Below are positions 26,849 to 35,593 of a stretch of 64,000 nt of DNA, one piece after another. Below the pieces are notes generated by a model that was not told where the DNA came from, did no database searches, and saw only the letters and a program-made list of their open reading frames with translations. Location: positions 433,396 to 497,395 of the forward strand of contig JAVJOO010000004.1 in the NCBI GenBank assembly GCA_040216735.1. The letters run 5' to 3'. This DNA comes from Alphaproteobacteria bacterium. Lineage in GTDB: Bacteria > Pseudomonadota > Alphaproteobacteria > SHVP01. The position numbers were made by a program, and so were the translations under genes. Numbering within the stretch: position 1 is the first letter of the stretch; every line of letters begins with the position of its first letter.

Positions 26849-27001
26849 GAAAACCCGTAGCTTGCGGATGCAACCGCGAATGTGACCTCATTGGGCGCAG
26901 CGATACCTTAATTGTGGGGGGCGGTCAAATCGTGGCCTCGGTGCCGTTTGGCCGTATTGCCCGGACTGTGCGGCCCCCCACGCCGATGCTATGACACCCC
27001 G

Positions 27002-27697
27002 ATGACCGATCTCGTCCTGATCCCCGGACTCTTGTGCAACCGGGAATTGTGGGCCCATCAAATCGCACACTTGGCCCATCTCGCCACCGTCTCGGTGGCC
27101 GACGTGACCCAGGACGATTCGATCGCCGCGATGGCGATACGTCTCCTGGACAAGGCCCCCGCACGGTTTGCCTTGGCCGGTCTGTCGATGGGCGGCTATG
27201 TCGCCCAGGAGGTCGTGCGGCAAGCGCCGGACAGGGTCGTGCGCCTGGCGCTCTTCGATACCTCGGCCCGGCCCGACACCGACGATCAGCGCGACCGCAG
27301 GCGCGGACTGATCGACCTGTCGCGGCGCGGTCAATTCAAAGGCGTCACCCCGAGGCTCCTGCCGTTGCTGATTCACCCCGATCGGCTCGACGACACTCTG
27401 TTGGTCGGGCGGATCGCCGCCATGGCCGAAGACGTGGGGCAGGCGGGGTTCGTGCGTCAGCAAACCGCGATCATGGGACGGATCGACGGCCGCCCGTTGT
27501 TGCCGCATATCGCGTGTCCGACCCTTGTCGTCGGCGGTGAGGACGATCTCATCACCCCGCCCGAAGTCGTCCGCGAAATCGCCGACCTCATTCCCGGCGC
27601 GGCCTGTCACCTGCTGCCCCACTGCGGTCATTTAGCGACCATGGAAGAGCCCGAGCGAGTCACCGGCTTGATGGAAAGTTGGCTATCCGCCGGGTGA
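27002..27697 (+). CDS. alpha/beta fold hydrolase
   Basis: A 231-residue hydrolase starting MTDLVLIPGLLCNRELW. The nucleophile elbow is AGLSMGGYVAQEV (Ser about 66), the acid probably Asp in VVGGEDDLITPP, and the histidine in LPHCGHLATME. The fold resembles small esterases and the MenH-like group. The substrate is unknown. No gene lies close on the same strand; it diverges from the helicase across 153 bases. Confidence 0.88.
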   Translation: MTDLVLIPGLLCNRELWAHQIAHLAHLATVSVADVTQDDSIAAMAIRLLDKAPARFALAGLSMGGYVAQEVVRQAPDRVVRLALFDTSARPDTDDQRDRRRGLIDLSRRGQFKGVTPRLLPLLIHPDRLDDTLLVGRIAAMAEDVGQAGFVRQQTAIMGRIDGRPLLPHIACPTLVVGGEDDLITPPEVVREIADLIPGAACHLLPHCGHLATMEEPERVTGLMESWLSAG

Positions 27698-27877
27698 GCC
27701 CCCCTGTGCGCCCCGGCACCCACTCGAGATCGGCGACAGTCTGCGCGCGCGCAGGGGTTCGAGCCACGGCGCGCCTTTCCCTACGATCTTTACATTCGTG
27801 TAGCCGGTGTTTTAATTGACCGCGACGGTCGTACCCTCCATTCCTGCGCACGGCCCAGTAATCGAAAAGAGACCGCC

Positions 27878-29746
27878 ATGACCAATCCGGACATCGTACT
27901 GATCGACCGTCACCCTGGCCGCTCGTCGCAGAGCATCGGCCTTGCCCGCGAGATGGGTACCGATCCGGCACTCATCCACGAGCCTTCCGTTGGCGTCGTC
28001 GGGACCAAAGGCGACAGCCAATGCTATCTGGGTGTCACGGCCAAGGTCGAAGCGATCCACATGGCCCTCAAGGGTCGCATCGGTACCGGCCCAGGCCAGC
28101 TCAAGTTCCGCCTCGTGCAGCCTGAGTACACGATCGCGACATCAGACGGCATTCGCAACGGTACGCCGGAGATGCGCTACTCGCTAATAGGGCGCGAGGT
28201 AACCCACGATGCGCTATGCGAACACTTTAGCGCCACCGGTCTAGCCGGCGCGATTGCCGTGGTCGCCTGCGACAAACCGCCCGTCGGCACTCTTGCTGCC
28301 ATGCTGGAGCATAACTTGCCCAGTATCATCATGTCGGACGGCCCGATCCATCCCGGCACAGACCCCGAAACGGGGGAGAAGCTCGATATCGTCAGCGCTT
28401 TTCAAGTTGCTGGCGATCCCGATTCCGATTACCGCCACCACATTGCCTGCCATGCCTGTCCGGGTTTCGGAAGCTGTGGCGGCATGTTTACCTACAACAC
28501 CATGCAGACGTTTATTGGCGTGCTCGGCATGCAGCCGTTGGACATGGTGGCGCCACCTTCGGACGATCCCCGTCGTTTGACTGAGTTCCCTGCCGAACTG
28601 GTCAGGCTGCTTGCCCAGTTGATCGAGAAAGACCTCAAACCCCGCGATATCGTTGGGCGCGATTCTCTGCGAAACGCCACGATCGTCGCCATGGCCATCG
28701 GCGGTTCGACCAACGCGATCTTGCATGCGCCCGAGATAGCCCGGGCCGCTGGCTTCGCGGATTTTTGGAAGGAGATCATGACGCCGGAGGAATTCAACCA
28801 TCTCTCGCAGCACGTTGTGCCCGTGCTCACCGACGCACGGCCCTATGGCAAGTATTCGATGGTCGATATAGACCGGGCTGGTGGCGTACAGATTATTGTG
28901 CGCGAGTTGCTGGACGCCGGCCTGCTCAACGGCGACGTGCTCACCTGCACTGGCGAAACGCTGAGCGAACAGGTGGCGCGCTTAGGCGCGAAGGAGGCCG
29001 ACGGTGCTGTTATCCATCCCGTCAAGGAGCCCTATAAGCCAACGGGTGGCCTGCGCATGCTCGGCGGCAACCTTTCGCCGGAGTTCTCTGCGATCCTGAA
29101 GCTTGCCGGCGTCGAGGGGGGGCTCGAGAACAACGTGTTCCGCGGCAAGGCGCGCGTCTTCGAAGGTCAGCAGGCGCTCCTCGATATGCTGGACCGGGCA
29201 CCGGAGAACTTCGAGAACAACGACATGATCATCGTGCGCTATGAGGGGCCAAGCGGGGCGCCGGGCATGCCGGAAATGCTCGACCCCACCTCCCGCATCA
29301 CCACCCTGTGCCGCGAGCGCGGCATCGTTATCGCCTTGATGACGGACGCGCGCTTCTCCGGTGGCTCGGTGGGCCTCGTCATTGGCCACGTGGGACCCGA
29401 AGCGGCGCTCGGTGGGCCTATTGCGTTTGTCGAGGACGGCGACGAGATCGTGGTGGATCTGAACAGTAACGAAATCAACTGTTCCGCGCTTGGCGATCCC
29501 GCAATTGTTAAGGCACGCAAAGCCACGTGGGACAAAGCGGTCGCCGGAAACGGCGGTTTTCATCCAAACTGCGGTGCTGCCGATACACGTTTGCTACACC
29601 GTGCAAGGCACATGGCCGTTCCAGCGATACGTGGCGCGGGCCTGCACCCAAACCGTGAAGTATGGGTACGCAACCCGCGTGAGCCCCTCCAAACCGGCTT
29701 CACGCCGCGCAATAAATTCCGTCCTGGAACGGATAAGAGGTTTTAG
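27878..29746 (+). CDS. IlvD/Edd family dehydratase
   Basis: A 622-residue Fe-S dehydratase. Conserved parts: VVACDKPPVGTLAAM, SDGPIHPGT, HACPGFGSCGGMFTYNTMQ and AIGGSTNAILH. Further on come RMLGGNLSP, RYEGPSGAPGMPEML and MTDARFSGGSVGLVIGHVGPEA. The family includes dihydroxyacid dehydratase (IlvD), phosphogluconate dehydratase (Edd) and sugar-acid dehydratases. The last 60 residues (GFHPNCGAADTRLLHRARHM onward) differ from the usual IlvD ending, and the N-terminus (PDIVLIDRHPGRSSQSIGLA) is also atypical. I therefore favour a sugar-acid or unassigned member over housekeeping IlvD. No ilv gene or sugar transporter is adjacent. Confidence 0.9.
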   Translation: MTNPDIVLIDRHPGRSSQSIGLAREMGTDPALIHEPSVGVVGTKGDSQCYLGVTAKVEAIHMALKGRIGTGPGQLKFRLVQPEYTIATSDGIRNGTPEMRYSLIGREVTHDALCEHFSATGLAGAIAVVACDKPPVGTLAAMLEHNLPSIIMSDGPIHPGTDPETGEKLDIVSAFQVAGDPDSDYRHHIACHACPGFGSCGGMFTYNTMQTFIGVLGMQPLDMVAPPSDDPRRLTEFPAELVRLLAQLIEKDLKPRDIVGRDSLRNATIVAMAIGGSTNAILHAPEIARAAGFADFWKEIMTPEEFNHLSQHVVPVLTDARPYGKYSMVDIDRAGGVQIIVRELLDAGLLNGDVLTCTGETLSEQVARLGAKEADGAVIHPVKEPYKPTGGLRMLGGNLSPEFSAILKLAGVEGGLENNVFRGKARVFEGQQALLDMLDRAPENFENNDMIIVRYEGPSGAPGMPEMLDPTSRITTLCRERGIVIALMTDARFSGGSVGLVIGHVGPEAALGGPIAFVEDGDEIVVDLNSNEINCSALGDPAIVKARKATWDKAVAGNGGFHPNCGAADTRLLHRARHMAVPAIRGAGLHPNREVWVRNPREPLQTGFTPRNKFRPGTDKRF

Positions 29747-29757
29747 GCTGAGATCGA

Positions 29758-29776
29758 CTCGACCAGGTTAGTCGAG
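29758..29776. repeat. inverted repeat after the dehydratase gene
   Basis: CTCGAC and GTCGAG form a perfect 6-base inverted repeat with a 7-base spacer, starting 12 bases after the dehydratase stop. There is no T tract, so it is only a possible transcript-end hairpin. Confidence 0.35.
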
Positions 29777-29898
29777 GGGAAACCGTCGTGGCGTTGCGAA
29801 CAGTGAAGACGTCATAAAGTGTCGGCTTGCTGCCCAAGACGACTAAGAACGGCGATCCCGTGGGTAAGCACCTTGTAGTGCCGTCACCCCGGGCTGCG

Positions 29899-30567
29899 TT
29901 AGGTCCGGTAAGGCATTAATCGCAGCAGGATATGGCTCAGGATTTGGTCGAATTCCGGCTCGGTATAATCCTCAAGTGCCTGGGTCTCGACGAAGCCCGA
30001 CGAGATCGGCACATCGCCCAGACACAGGGCGCCCCGCACCAGTACGCGCTCCGCCAGGAACTTCGGCGAGATCGGCGATAGCCTGCGTGCCCGTAAGCCT
30101 TCGAGCCGCTTCGAGGGCAGCGCGGGGTAGGGGCCGGCTTCGTGGACATCGATCGCACCGGCACACAAGGCAAGGTCCAGGCGTTCGGCCGAATCGGCCT
30201 CGGCGTCCGGCTGGGTCGCCGGGCTGTTCACCCCGTCCAGCACCGGGTTGAACACCAGAACCACGCGGTAGCGGTGCGCCGGTGGCGGGTCAGGATCGAC
30301 GGCAAAACGGTGCGGGCCCCAGACGCGTGGCAACCGCAGACGCGCCAGCACTAGGTCGCGGAATCGGTCGGCGTCGAGATCGCTTGGATTGCCGTGGAGT
30401 TCGGTCGGGATAGGCCCCGCATCGATCACGAACCGGACGGTATCGCGCGCGTAGTTCGGGCTCACCGCGCCGCCGTTATCGGTCGGCTGCGGGGTGACCG
30501 CCACGCAGGCACCGAGGCCCGCGGCGATGACAAGCGCAGCACCTGTCCGACCGGCGACCCCGCGCAC
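29899..30567 (-). CDS. lipoprotein of the tandem trio, third gene
   Basis: A 222-residue predicted lipoprotein of unknown function. The signal peptide ends in the lipobox LGAC (Cys 21). It is homologous to the two genes upstream: shared parts are YARDTVRFVIDAGPIPTELH then GNPSDLD, the strand RYRVVLVFNPV, and two cysteines (ALCAGA and GALCLGD) that could form a disulfide. The C-terminal helix is FDQILSHILLRLMP. It begins one base after the stop of the middle gene and is probably cotranslated. No known domain is recognised. Confidence 0.82.
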   Translation of the reverse strand: MRGVAGRTGAALVIAAGLGACVAVTPQPTDNGGAVSPNYARDTVRFVIDAGPIPTELHGNPSDLDADRFRDLVLARLRLPRVWGPHRFAVDPDPPPAHRYRVVLVFNPVLDGVNSPATQPDAEADSAERLDLALCAGAIDVHEAGPYPALPSKRLEGLRARRLSPISPKFLAERVLVRGALCLGDVPISSGFVETQALEDYTEPEFDQILSHILLRLMPYRT

Positions 30568-30568
30568 C

Positions 30569-31147
30569 CTAGGAGCAGTTCGTTGTCGGACAGGTCACGT
30601 TGAGATCGCGGCGCCCCTCGGGCGGCAGCAGCGAGGTGACGAGGAGGTCGAGCACGCGTTCGAAGCGCGGGCCGGCAAAATCGTCCGGCGTCGGCGTCAA
30701 TGCGCTGTCCTCCGACAGAACCTTGTCGAGTGAACAAAAGACCCCACGCACGAACAGGGTGGTGTTGGCACCGCCGGCTTTATCGAGACCTTCGCCGGCA
30801 CAAACCTGGCGGGCGTCGATTCGCGTATTGTCGGCATTGAATACCAGGACCAAACGGAACCCGTGCCGGTTGCTCATCTGCGGATCCCGGCGAAACGCCG
30901 TCGTGCCGAAATACGGATCGATTTGCAGCGTCGATTCCACCAACTCGGCGAAGGCGGTGTCGTCTAGGGGGCTCGGGTTGCCATGAATCTCCAGCGGGAA
31001 GTCGCCCTGGCCCATGACATAGCGGACATAGCTTGGGTCATAGGGCAGGCCGGACGGCCCATCACCGGAAATCACGATGTCCGAGGTTGAACAGGCGGAC
31101 AAACCCGTCACCAGGGCGGCAGCGAACAAAACTCTAAGGCGATTCAT
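30569..31147 (-). CDS. lipoprotein of the tandem trio, second gene
   Basis: A 192-residue predicted lipoprotein, lipobox LSAC (Cys 19). Shared features with its neighbours are DFPLEIHGNPSPLDD, FRLVLVFNADN, the cysteine pair (QVCAGEG, GVFCSLD) and a C-terminal helix (FERVLDLLVTSLLP). Unlike the others it ends with two more cysteines (VTCPTTNCS). Function unknown. RBS AGGAG lies seven to eleven bases before the ATG on the minus strand (AACGAGGAGTCCTGACC then ATG). Confidence 0.82.
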   Translation of the reverse strand: MNRLRVLFAAALVTGLSACSTSDIVISGDGPSGLPYDPSYVRYVMGQGDFPLEIHGNPSPLDDTAFAELVESTLQIDPYFGTTAFRRDPQMSNRHGFRLVLVFNADNTRIDARQVCAGEGLDKAGGANTTLFVRGVFCSLDKVLSEDSALTPTPDDFAGPRFERVLDLLVTSLLPPEGRRDLNVTCPTTNCS

Positions 31148-31232
31148 GGTCAGGACTCCTCGTTAGCCCGCCGCGATTCCCCGTCGCCTGAGAAAATGGG
31201 TATGCGTTGGTCGTCCGTCAATGGGCCCGTCG

Positions 31233-31790
31233 TTACGGCGAATTGCGATCGATAAAGGGCAGGGCCTCGGCGACCGCGGCATTGACCGCGCCGATAAAGG
31301 CGGCGCTGGAATCGTCGGGCGGCGGCGCTGCCCGCCAAGTCACGTCGGTCATACTTTGGGGCCCATCGCAAAAGCCCACCCGAATGGTCATTTGGTTGGC
31401 GGGACCGGCGAGCGTGATCGCCGACACGTCGCCACAAACGGCACGAAGGTCCAGGGTCCCGGCCGGGTTGAACAGAACAACCAGACGTTGACCCGCACCC
31501 GCCTCGGCGTTGGCGTCGCGCGCGAAGCGGGCATCCGGCGCCCATCCCGGCAAGCGCAGACGTTGATGCAAGGTTTGTTCGAGTTGACCTTGGGGGACGC
31601 CGCCAAAGGGATTGCCCCGGACAACCAACGGAAAGCGGCCGTCCCGCGCGACATAACTTACGAGTGAAGGGGCGTAGAACGGCGAGATCGTCGTGCCGAC
31701 GCGACTGCCGCTAAAGGTCCCCGTGGCGGTATCGGCACACGCCCCCATGAGGGTCGCCGCCGCAACAAGCAGCACTATCCGTCCGATCAT
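31233..31790 (-). CDS. lipoprotein of the tandem trio, first gene
   Basis: A 185-residue predicted lipoprotein. The start MIGRIVLLVAAATLMGAC is chosen so that the signal peptide and lipobox (MGAC) lie at the N-terminus, and GGAGG precedes it; the frame is open 13 codons further, into the end of parE. Homology with the next two genes is seen in FPLVVRGNPFGG, RLVVLFNPAGT and the paired cysteines (AVCGDV, VGFCDGP). It follows parE by 31 bases and an 85-base gap separates it from the second lipoprotein. Function unknown. Confidence 0.82.
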   Translation of the reverse strand: MIGRIVLLVAAATLMGACADTATGTFSGSRVGTTISPFYAPSLVSYVARDGRFPLVVRGNPFGGVPQGQLEQTLHQRLRLPGWAPDARFARDANAEAGAGQRLVVLFNPAGTLDLRAVCGDVSAITLAGPANQMTIRVGFCDGPQSMTDVTWRAAPPPDDSSAAFIGAVNAAVAEALPFIDRNSP

Positions 31791-31821
31791 GGTTTCCTCC
31801 GGTGCCGTGGGTTCCCCGGCA

Positions 31822-33780
31822 TCATACATCCAAGACGGCCGCGTCGGCCGCGTGTTCTTGTATAAAGGCCAATCGGTTTTCCGGTTTGCGCCCCATCAAA
31901 TTCTCGACAAACTTATCGGTGCCGCGCCGTTCGTTTTCCGCCACCGTCACCCGAAGCAAGGTACGCTTCGCCGGGTCCATCGTCGTCTCGCGCAGTTGCG
32001 CCGAGGGCATCTCGCCCAACCCCTTGAATCGGCTGATGTCGGTCTTGCCGCGCCCGGCAAATTCGGTTTTCTGCAATTCCTCGCGGTGGGCATCGTCGCG
32101 TGCATAGAAAACCTTACCGCCTTGCGCCAAACGATACAGGGGCGGCTGCGCTAGATACAAATGCCCGTCGTGGATGAGCCGCGGCATCGCGCGGAAAAAG
32201 AACGTCATCAGCAACGAAGCGATGTGCGCGCCGTCGACGTCGGCATCGGTCATGATAATGACCCGGTCGTAGCGCAACGCGGCTTCGTTGTATTTGTCGC
32301 CGGTGCCGCAGCCCAAGGCCTGGACGATATTCGCGATCTCTTGATTCTCTTGGATCTTACCGGCCCCAGCGCTGGCGACATTGAGGATTTTCCCGCGCAA
32401 CGGCAGCACCGCCTGCAAACGCCGGTCCCGCGCTTGCTTGGCCGAACCGCCCGCCGAATCACCCTCGACCAAGAAGATTTCGGTGCCGTCGGCTTGCCCC
32501 GCCGAGCAGTCCGAAAGTTTGCCGGGGAGGCGTAATTTGCGCTTCGCGCTTTGGCGCGACACGTCTTTTTCCTGGCGCTTTCGTTGACGTTCCTCGGCCC
32601 GCTCGCTCACGTAATCCAGAAGTTCGTTGGCGGCGTCGGCGTTGCCGGTGAGCCAATGGTCGAAGTGGTCCTTGACCGCGTTTTCGACCAGCTTGGCGGC
32701 TTCGACGCTGACCAGTTTTTCTTTGGTCTGTCCTTGGAATTGCGGTTCGGACATGAACAGCGAAACGATGATCGCCGCGCCGCCGCTGACGTCTTCGGTG
32801 GTGAACTGCGCTGCGCCGCGCCGCTTCACCATCGCGCCGTAGGCCTTGAGGCTACGGATCAGCGCGCTGCGCATCCCGCTTTCATGGGTGCCGCCCTGGG
32901 GTGTCGGCACGGTGTTGCAGTAGGTGCTGACAAACATCTGGCCGTCGTCGGGCCACGCGACCGCCCATTCGACGCGCCCCGCGCCGTTAAACGCGGCTTC
33001 GCCGGTAAACGGCGTGGGCGTGACCGTTTCCCGCGCGCCGATCTCCTCGGCCAACGCGTCGACCAAGCCGCCCGGAAAATGGAACACGGCTTCGGCGGGC
33101 ACCTCGGACGTGCCCAGCAACGATGGGTCGCACTTCCAGCGAATATCCACGCCGCGGAACAAATAGGCTTTCGAGCGCGCCAACCTGTAAAGCCGCGCCG
33201 GGCGAAAGACCAGGTCGCCGAAGATTTCAGGGTCCGGGTGAAAGGTCACCGAACTGCCGCGCCGATTGGCGACCGGCTTGCCGGTCAGCTTACCCTTCGG
33301 TTTGCCCCGCACGTAGTGCTGCTGCCACAGCTTCTTGTCGCGCGCGACCTCGACGGTGAGGCTATCCGACAGCGCGTTCACCACCGACACACCGACACCG
33401 TGTAGCCCGCCCGACGTCTCATAGGCCTTGTTGCTGAACTTGCCGCCTGAATGGAGCGTCGTCAGAATCACCTCGAGGGCCGATTTGTTCTTGAACTTGG
33501 GATGGGGATCGACCGGTATCCCGCGCCCGTTGTCGCGCACCGTCAGCGACCCGTCGCCGTGGAGTTCGATCTCGATCCGGTTTGCGGCGCCCGCCACCAC
33601 CTCGTCCATGGCGTTGTCGATAACTTCCGCCGCCAAGTGATGCAGGCCGTCGTCACCAGTGCCGCCAATGTACATCGCGGGGCGTCGGCGCACCGGTTCG
33701 AGCCCCTCGAGGACCTCGATATCCTTGGCCGAGTAGGATTTGCCGCGGCCCTTGCCGCCGGTTTCAAAAAGATCGCTCAT
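31822..33780 (-). CDS. parE: DNA topoisomerase IV subunit B
   Basis: The ATPase subunit of topoisomerase IV, which separates linked daughter chromosomes. The 652-residue protein has the GHKL ATPase (VIDNAMDEVVAG, DNGRGIPVD, GLHGVGVSVVNALS), the transducer, and the TOPRIM domain (LVEGDSAGGSAKQARDR, IIMTDADVDGAHI). The end (NRLAFIQEHAADAAVLDV) is the usual ParE/GyrB tail. ParE rather than GyrB is inferred from the short length without the GyrB insertion and from the LEGLEPVRRRPAMYIG start. The cognate parC is not in the window. Three lipoprotein genes follow on the same strand. Confidence 0.95.
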   Translation of the reverse strand: MSDLFETGGKGRGKSYSAKDIEVLEGLEPVRRRPAMYIGGTGDDGLHHLAAEVIDNAMDEVVAGAANRIEIELHGDGSLTVRDNGRGIPVDPHPKFKNKSALEVILTTLHSGGKFSNKAYETSGGLHGVGVSVVNALSDSLTVEVARDKKLWQQHYVRGKPKGKLTGKPVANRRGSSVTFHPDPEIFGDLVFRPARLYRLARSKAYLFRGVDIRWKCDPSLLGTSEVPAEAVFHFPGGLVDALAEEIGARETVTPTPFTGEAAFNGAGRVEWAVAWPDDGQMFVSTYCNTVPTPQGGTHESGMRSALIRSLKAYGAMVKRRGAAQFTTEDVSGGAAIIVSLFMSEPQFQGQTKEKLVSVEAAKLVENAVKDHFDHWLTGNADAANELLDYVSERAEERQRKRQEKDVSRQSAKRKLRLPGKLSDCSAGQADGTEIFLVEGDSAGGSAKQARDRRLQAVLPLRGKILNVASAGAGKIQENQEIANIVQALGCGTGDKYNEAALRYDRVIIMTDADVDGAHIASLLMTFFFRAMPRLIHDGHLYLAQPPLYRLAQGGKVFYARDDAHREELQKTEFAGRGKTDISRFKGLGEMPSAQLRETTMDPAKRTLLRVTVAENERRGTDKFVENLMGRKPENRLAFIQEHAADAAVLDV

Positions 33781-33876
33781 GGTCCCTAAACAGAATTACC
33801 AAATGGACTCGCCAACGCGCGCGCACTATAGGGTATATTCTCAAACCACAACAACAAGATGTAGTAGAGAGTTGCC

Positions 33877-34260
33877 ATGGAACCTCAAAGACCGAGTCGC
33901 GAGCCGGCGATCCGCGCCATGGCGATGCCGGGCGATGCAAATGCCAACGGCGATATCTTTGGCGGCTGGGTGCTCTCGCAAATGGACTTGGCCGGCGGCG
34001 CTTTGAGCGCCCAGGTCGTCGGCGGCCGTACCGCGACCGTCGCGATCGAGGCCATGACCTTCCATAAACCGGTCTTCATCGGCGATCTTGTCAGTTGCTA
34101 TGCCGAGGTTGTCAAAACCGGCCGCACCTCGATCACCATTAAGATCGACACCTTCGCCATGCGCCGTTTCGGCGGCGAGGAGGTTAAGGTCACCGAGGGT
34201 ATCTTCATTTACGTGGCGATCGACGACGCGGGCAAGCCGCGTCCCATAGGACCGTCCTAA
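33877..34260 (+). CDS. acyl-CoA thioesterase, YciA-like hotdog protein
   Basis: A 127-residue single-hotdog thioesterase hydrolysing acyl-CoAs. Family motifs: PGDANANGDIFGGWVLSQMD (active-site Asn and Asp region), AMTFHKPVFIGDLVSCYAEV, and KIDTFAMRRFGGEEVKV. The length is typical of YciA. It diverges from parE with 96 bases between. An inverted repeat (CCCAACG/CGTTGGG) begins at its stop codon. Confidence 0.93.
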   Translation: MEPQRPSREPAIRAMAMPGDANANGDIFGGWVLSQMDLAGGALSAQVVGGRTATVAIEAMTFHKPVFIGDLVSCYAEVVKTGRTSITIKIDTFAMRRFGGEEVKVTEGIFIYVAIDDAGKPRPIGPS

Positions 34261-34291
34261 CCCAACGCAAAGATCTATAGACTCCGTTGGG
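34261..34291. repeat. inverted repeat between thioesterase and MscS genes
   Basis: CCCAACG (34261-34267) and CGTTGGG (34285-34291) form a perfect 7-base inverted repeat with a 17-base loop directly after the thioesterase stop. No T tract follows, so terminator function is doubtful. Confidence 0.35.
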
Positions 34292-34336
34292 CGGTATGTT
34301 AGATGAACGTCGGGAACAATTGAGGTACAGCGAACG

Positions 34337-35158
34337 ATGAACGGTGAGATCGAAGTAATCGTCAAACAGGTGATCGAAATCGTGTCGACCTACGGTCTGT
34401 CGGTGGTCGGTGCCATTGTCATCCTCCTGGTCGGTCTGTGGCTCTCCGCCCGCGTCGCCTCTCTGGTAAAGCGCGCGCTGTCGCGCAGCGGACGGGTCGA
34501 TGCGACGATCGTCGTGTTCACCGCCAGTTTGACGCGATACGCCCTCGTCGCCGTCACCCTCATCGCCGTCCTCAACCAGTTCGGCGTCCAGACGACGAGC
34601 CTTGTCGCCGTCTTGGGTGCGGCAACCCTGGCCATCGGTCTTGCGCTCCAAGGCACGTTGGCGAACGTCGCGGCTGGGGTGATGCTGCTCATCTTTCGCC
34701 CGTTTCGCGTCGGCGATTACGTCGAAGTCGGCGGGATCGGCGGGACGGTCAAGGCAGTAACCTTGTTCCTGACAGAGATGGTCACCCCCGACAACATCGA
34801 AATCGTCGTGCCCAACGGACAGGTCTGGGGCGCGGTGATCAAGAACTACAATCATAATCCGACCCGGCGGTGCGACATCAATGTCGGGATCAGCTACGAC
34901 GACAATATCGGCGATGCCCGCGCCGCCGTTCTGGAATGCGTCGCCGCCGACCCGCGTGGGCTCAAGGATCCGGCGCCGGTCGTCGTGCCACTTGGGTTTG
35001 GTGACAGTTCGGTCGATCTGCAGGTTCGTGCTTGGGTGAAGACCGAAGATTTCTGGGCTTTTCGGTTCGATTTGACCCAAAAGATCAAGGAGAAATTCGA
35101 CGAGCGCGGGATTACAATTCCCTATCCGATCCGGACCATCGTTCAGCAGTCGAAATAG
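34337..35158 (+). CDS. mscS: small-conductance mechanosensitive channel
   Basis: A 273-residue MscS channel that releases solutes during hypo-osmotic shock. Three transmembrane helices span about residues 18-42, 57-80 and 85-115. The pore helix shows the Gly/Ala pattern (LGAATLAIGLALQGTLANVA). The cytoplasmic beta domain follows with FRVGDYVEVGGIGGTVK and the conserved VPNGQVWGAVIKNYN. The length is close to E. coli MscS (286). The MAPEG gene follows after 45 bases on the same strand. Confidence 0.94.
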   Translation: MNGEIEVIVKQVIEIVSTYGLSVVGAIVILLVGLWLSARVASLVKRALSRSGRVDATIVVFTASLTRYALVAVTLIAVLNQFGVQTTSLVAVLGAATLAIGLALQGTLANVAAGVMLLIFRPFRVGDYVEVGGIGGTVKAVTLFLTEMVTPDNIEIVVPNGQVWGAVIKNYNHNPTRRCDINVGISYDDNIGDARAAVLECVAADPRGLKDPAPVVVPLGFGDSSVDLQVRAWVKTEDFWAFRFDLTQKIKEKFDERGITIPYPIRTIVQQSK

Positions 35159-35203
35159 GGCGTCCAACGTCCTCAACCTCTTAGAACGCTAGGAAGCAAT
35201 CCC

Positions 35204-35593
35204 ATGATGGAAATTCACACTTCGCCGATCTACATCGGCATCCTGACCCTCATGATGATGGTGCTTGGCGCGCGCGTTTCGTTCCTGCGCAACAAATTCA
35301 AGGTGTCTTTGGGGACCGGCGACAAACCGGAACTGCAACGGGCCGTCCGGGTGTTCGGCAACATGGCCGAATGGATCCCGATGATCTTGATCGCCTTGGT
35401 GGTTTCCGAAATGTTGGGCGCGCCGCAATGGCTCATCCACGTTGTTGGGATTGCCTTGATCGTCGGTCGCCTCGCAACGCTGCCCGGCATTCGCCCCGAT
35501 CAAACCAACGCCGCCCGCGCGGTCGCCGCGATGCTGACCCTGCTCAGCGCATTGGTCACCGGGGGCTACCTGGTTTACGTCTCGGTCGCTTAG
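35204..35593 (+). CDS. MAPEG family membrane protein
   Basis: A 129-residue inner membrane protein with four predicted helices (about residues 8-22, 52-72, 76-94, 105-127). The MAPEG-type loop is visible as KPELQRAVRVFGNMAEWIPM. Eukaryotic members are glutathione transferases of eicosanoid metabolism; bacterial ones such as YecN have no settled function. Its stop overlaps by three bases the stop of the convergent cyclase-like gene. Confidence 0.9.
   Translation: MMEIHTSPIYIGILTLMMMVLGARVSFLRNKFKVSLGTGDKPELQRAVRVFGNMAEWIPMILIALVVSEMLGAPQWLIHVVGIALIVGRLATLPGIRPDQTNAARAVAAMLTLLSALVTGGYLVYVSVA

Noticed and set aside
29560-29746. Possible frameshift at the end of the dehydratase gene
   Set aside because: The unusual C-terminus has normal codon use and a plausible pattern (HPN...RLLHRARHMAVPA...GAG), and neither other frame restores an IlvD-like ending.
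32551-33405. Open frame of 284 codons on the plus strand opposite parE
   Set aside because: It is antisense to the ParE ATPase domain, with no recognised motif or start signal.
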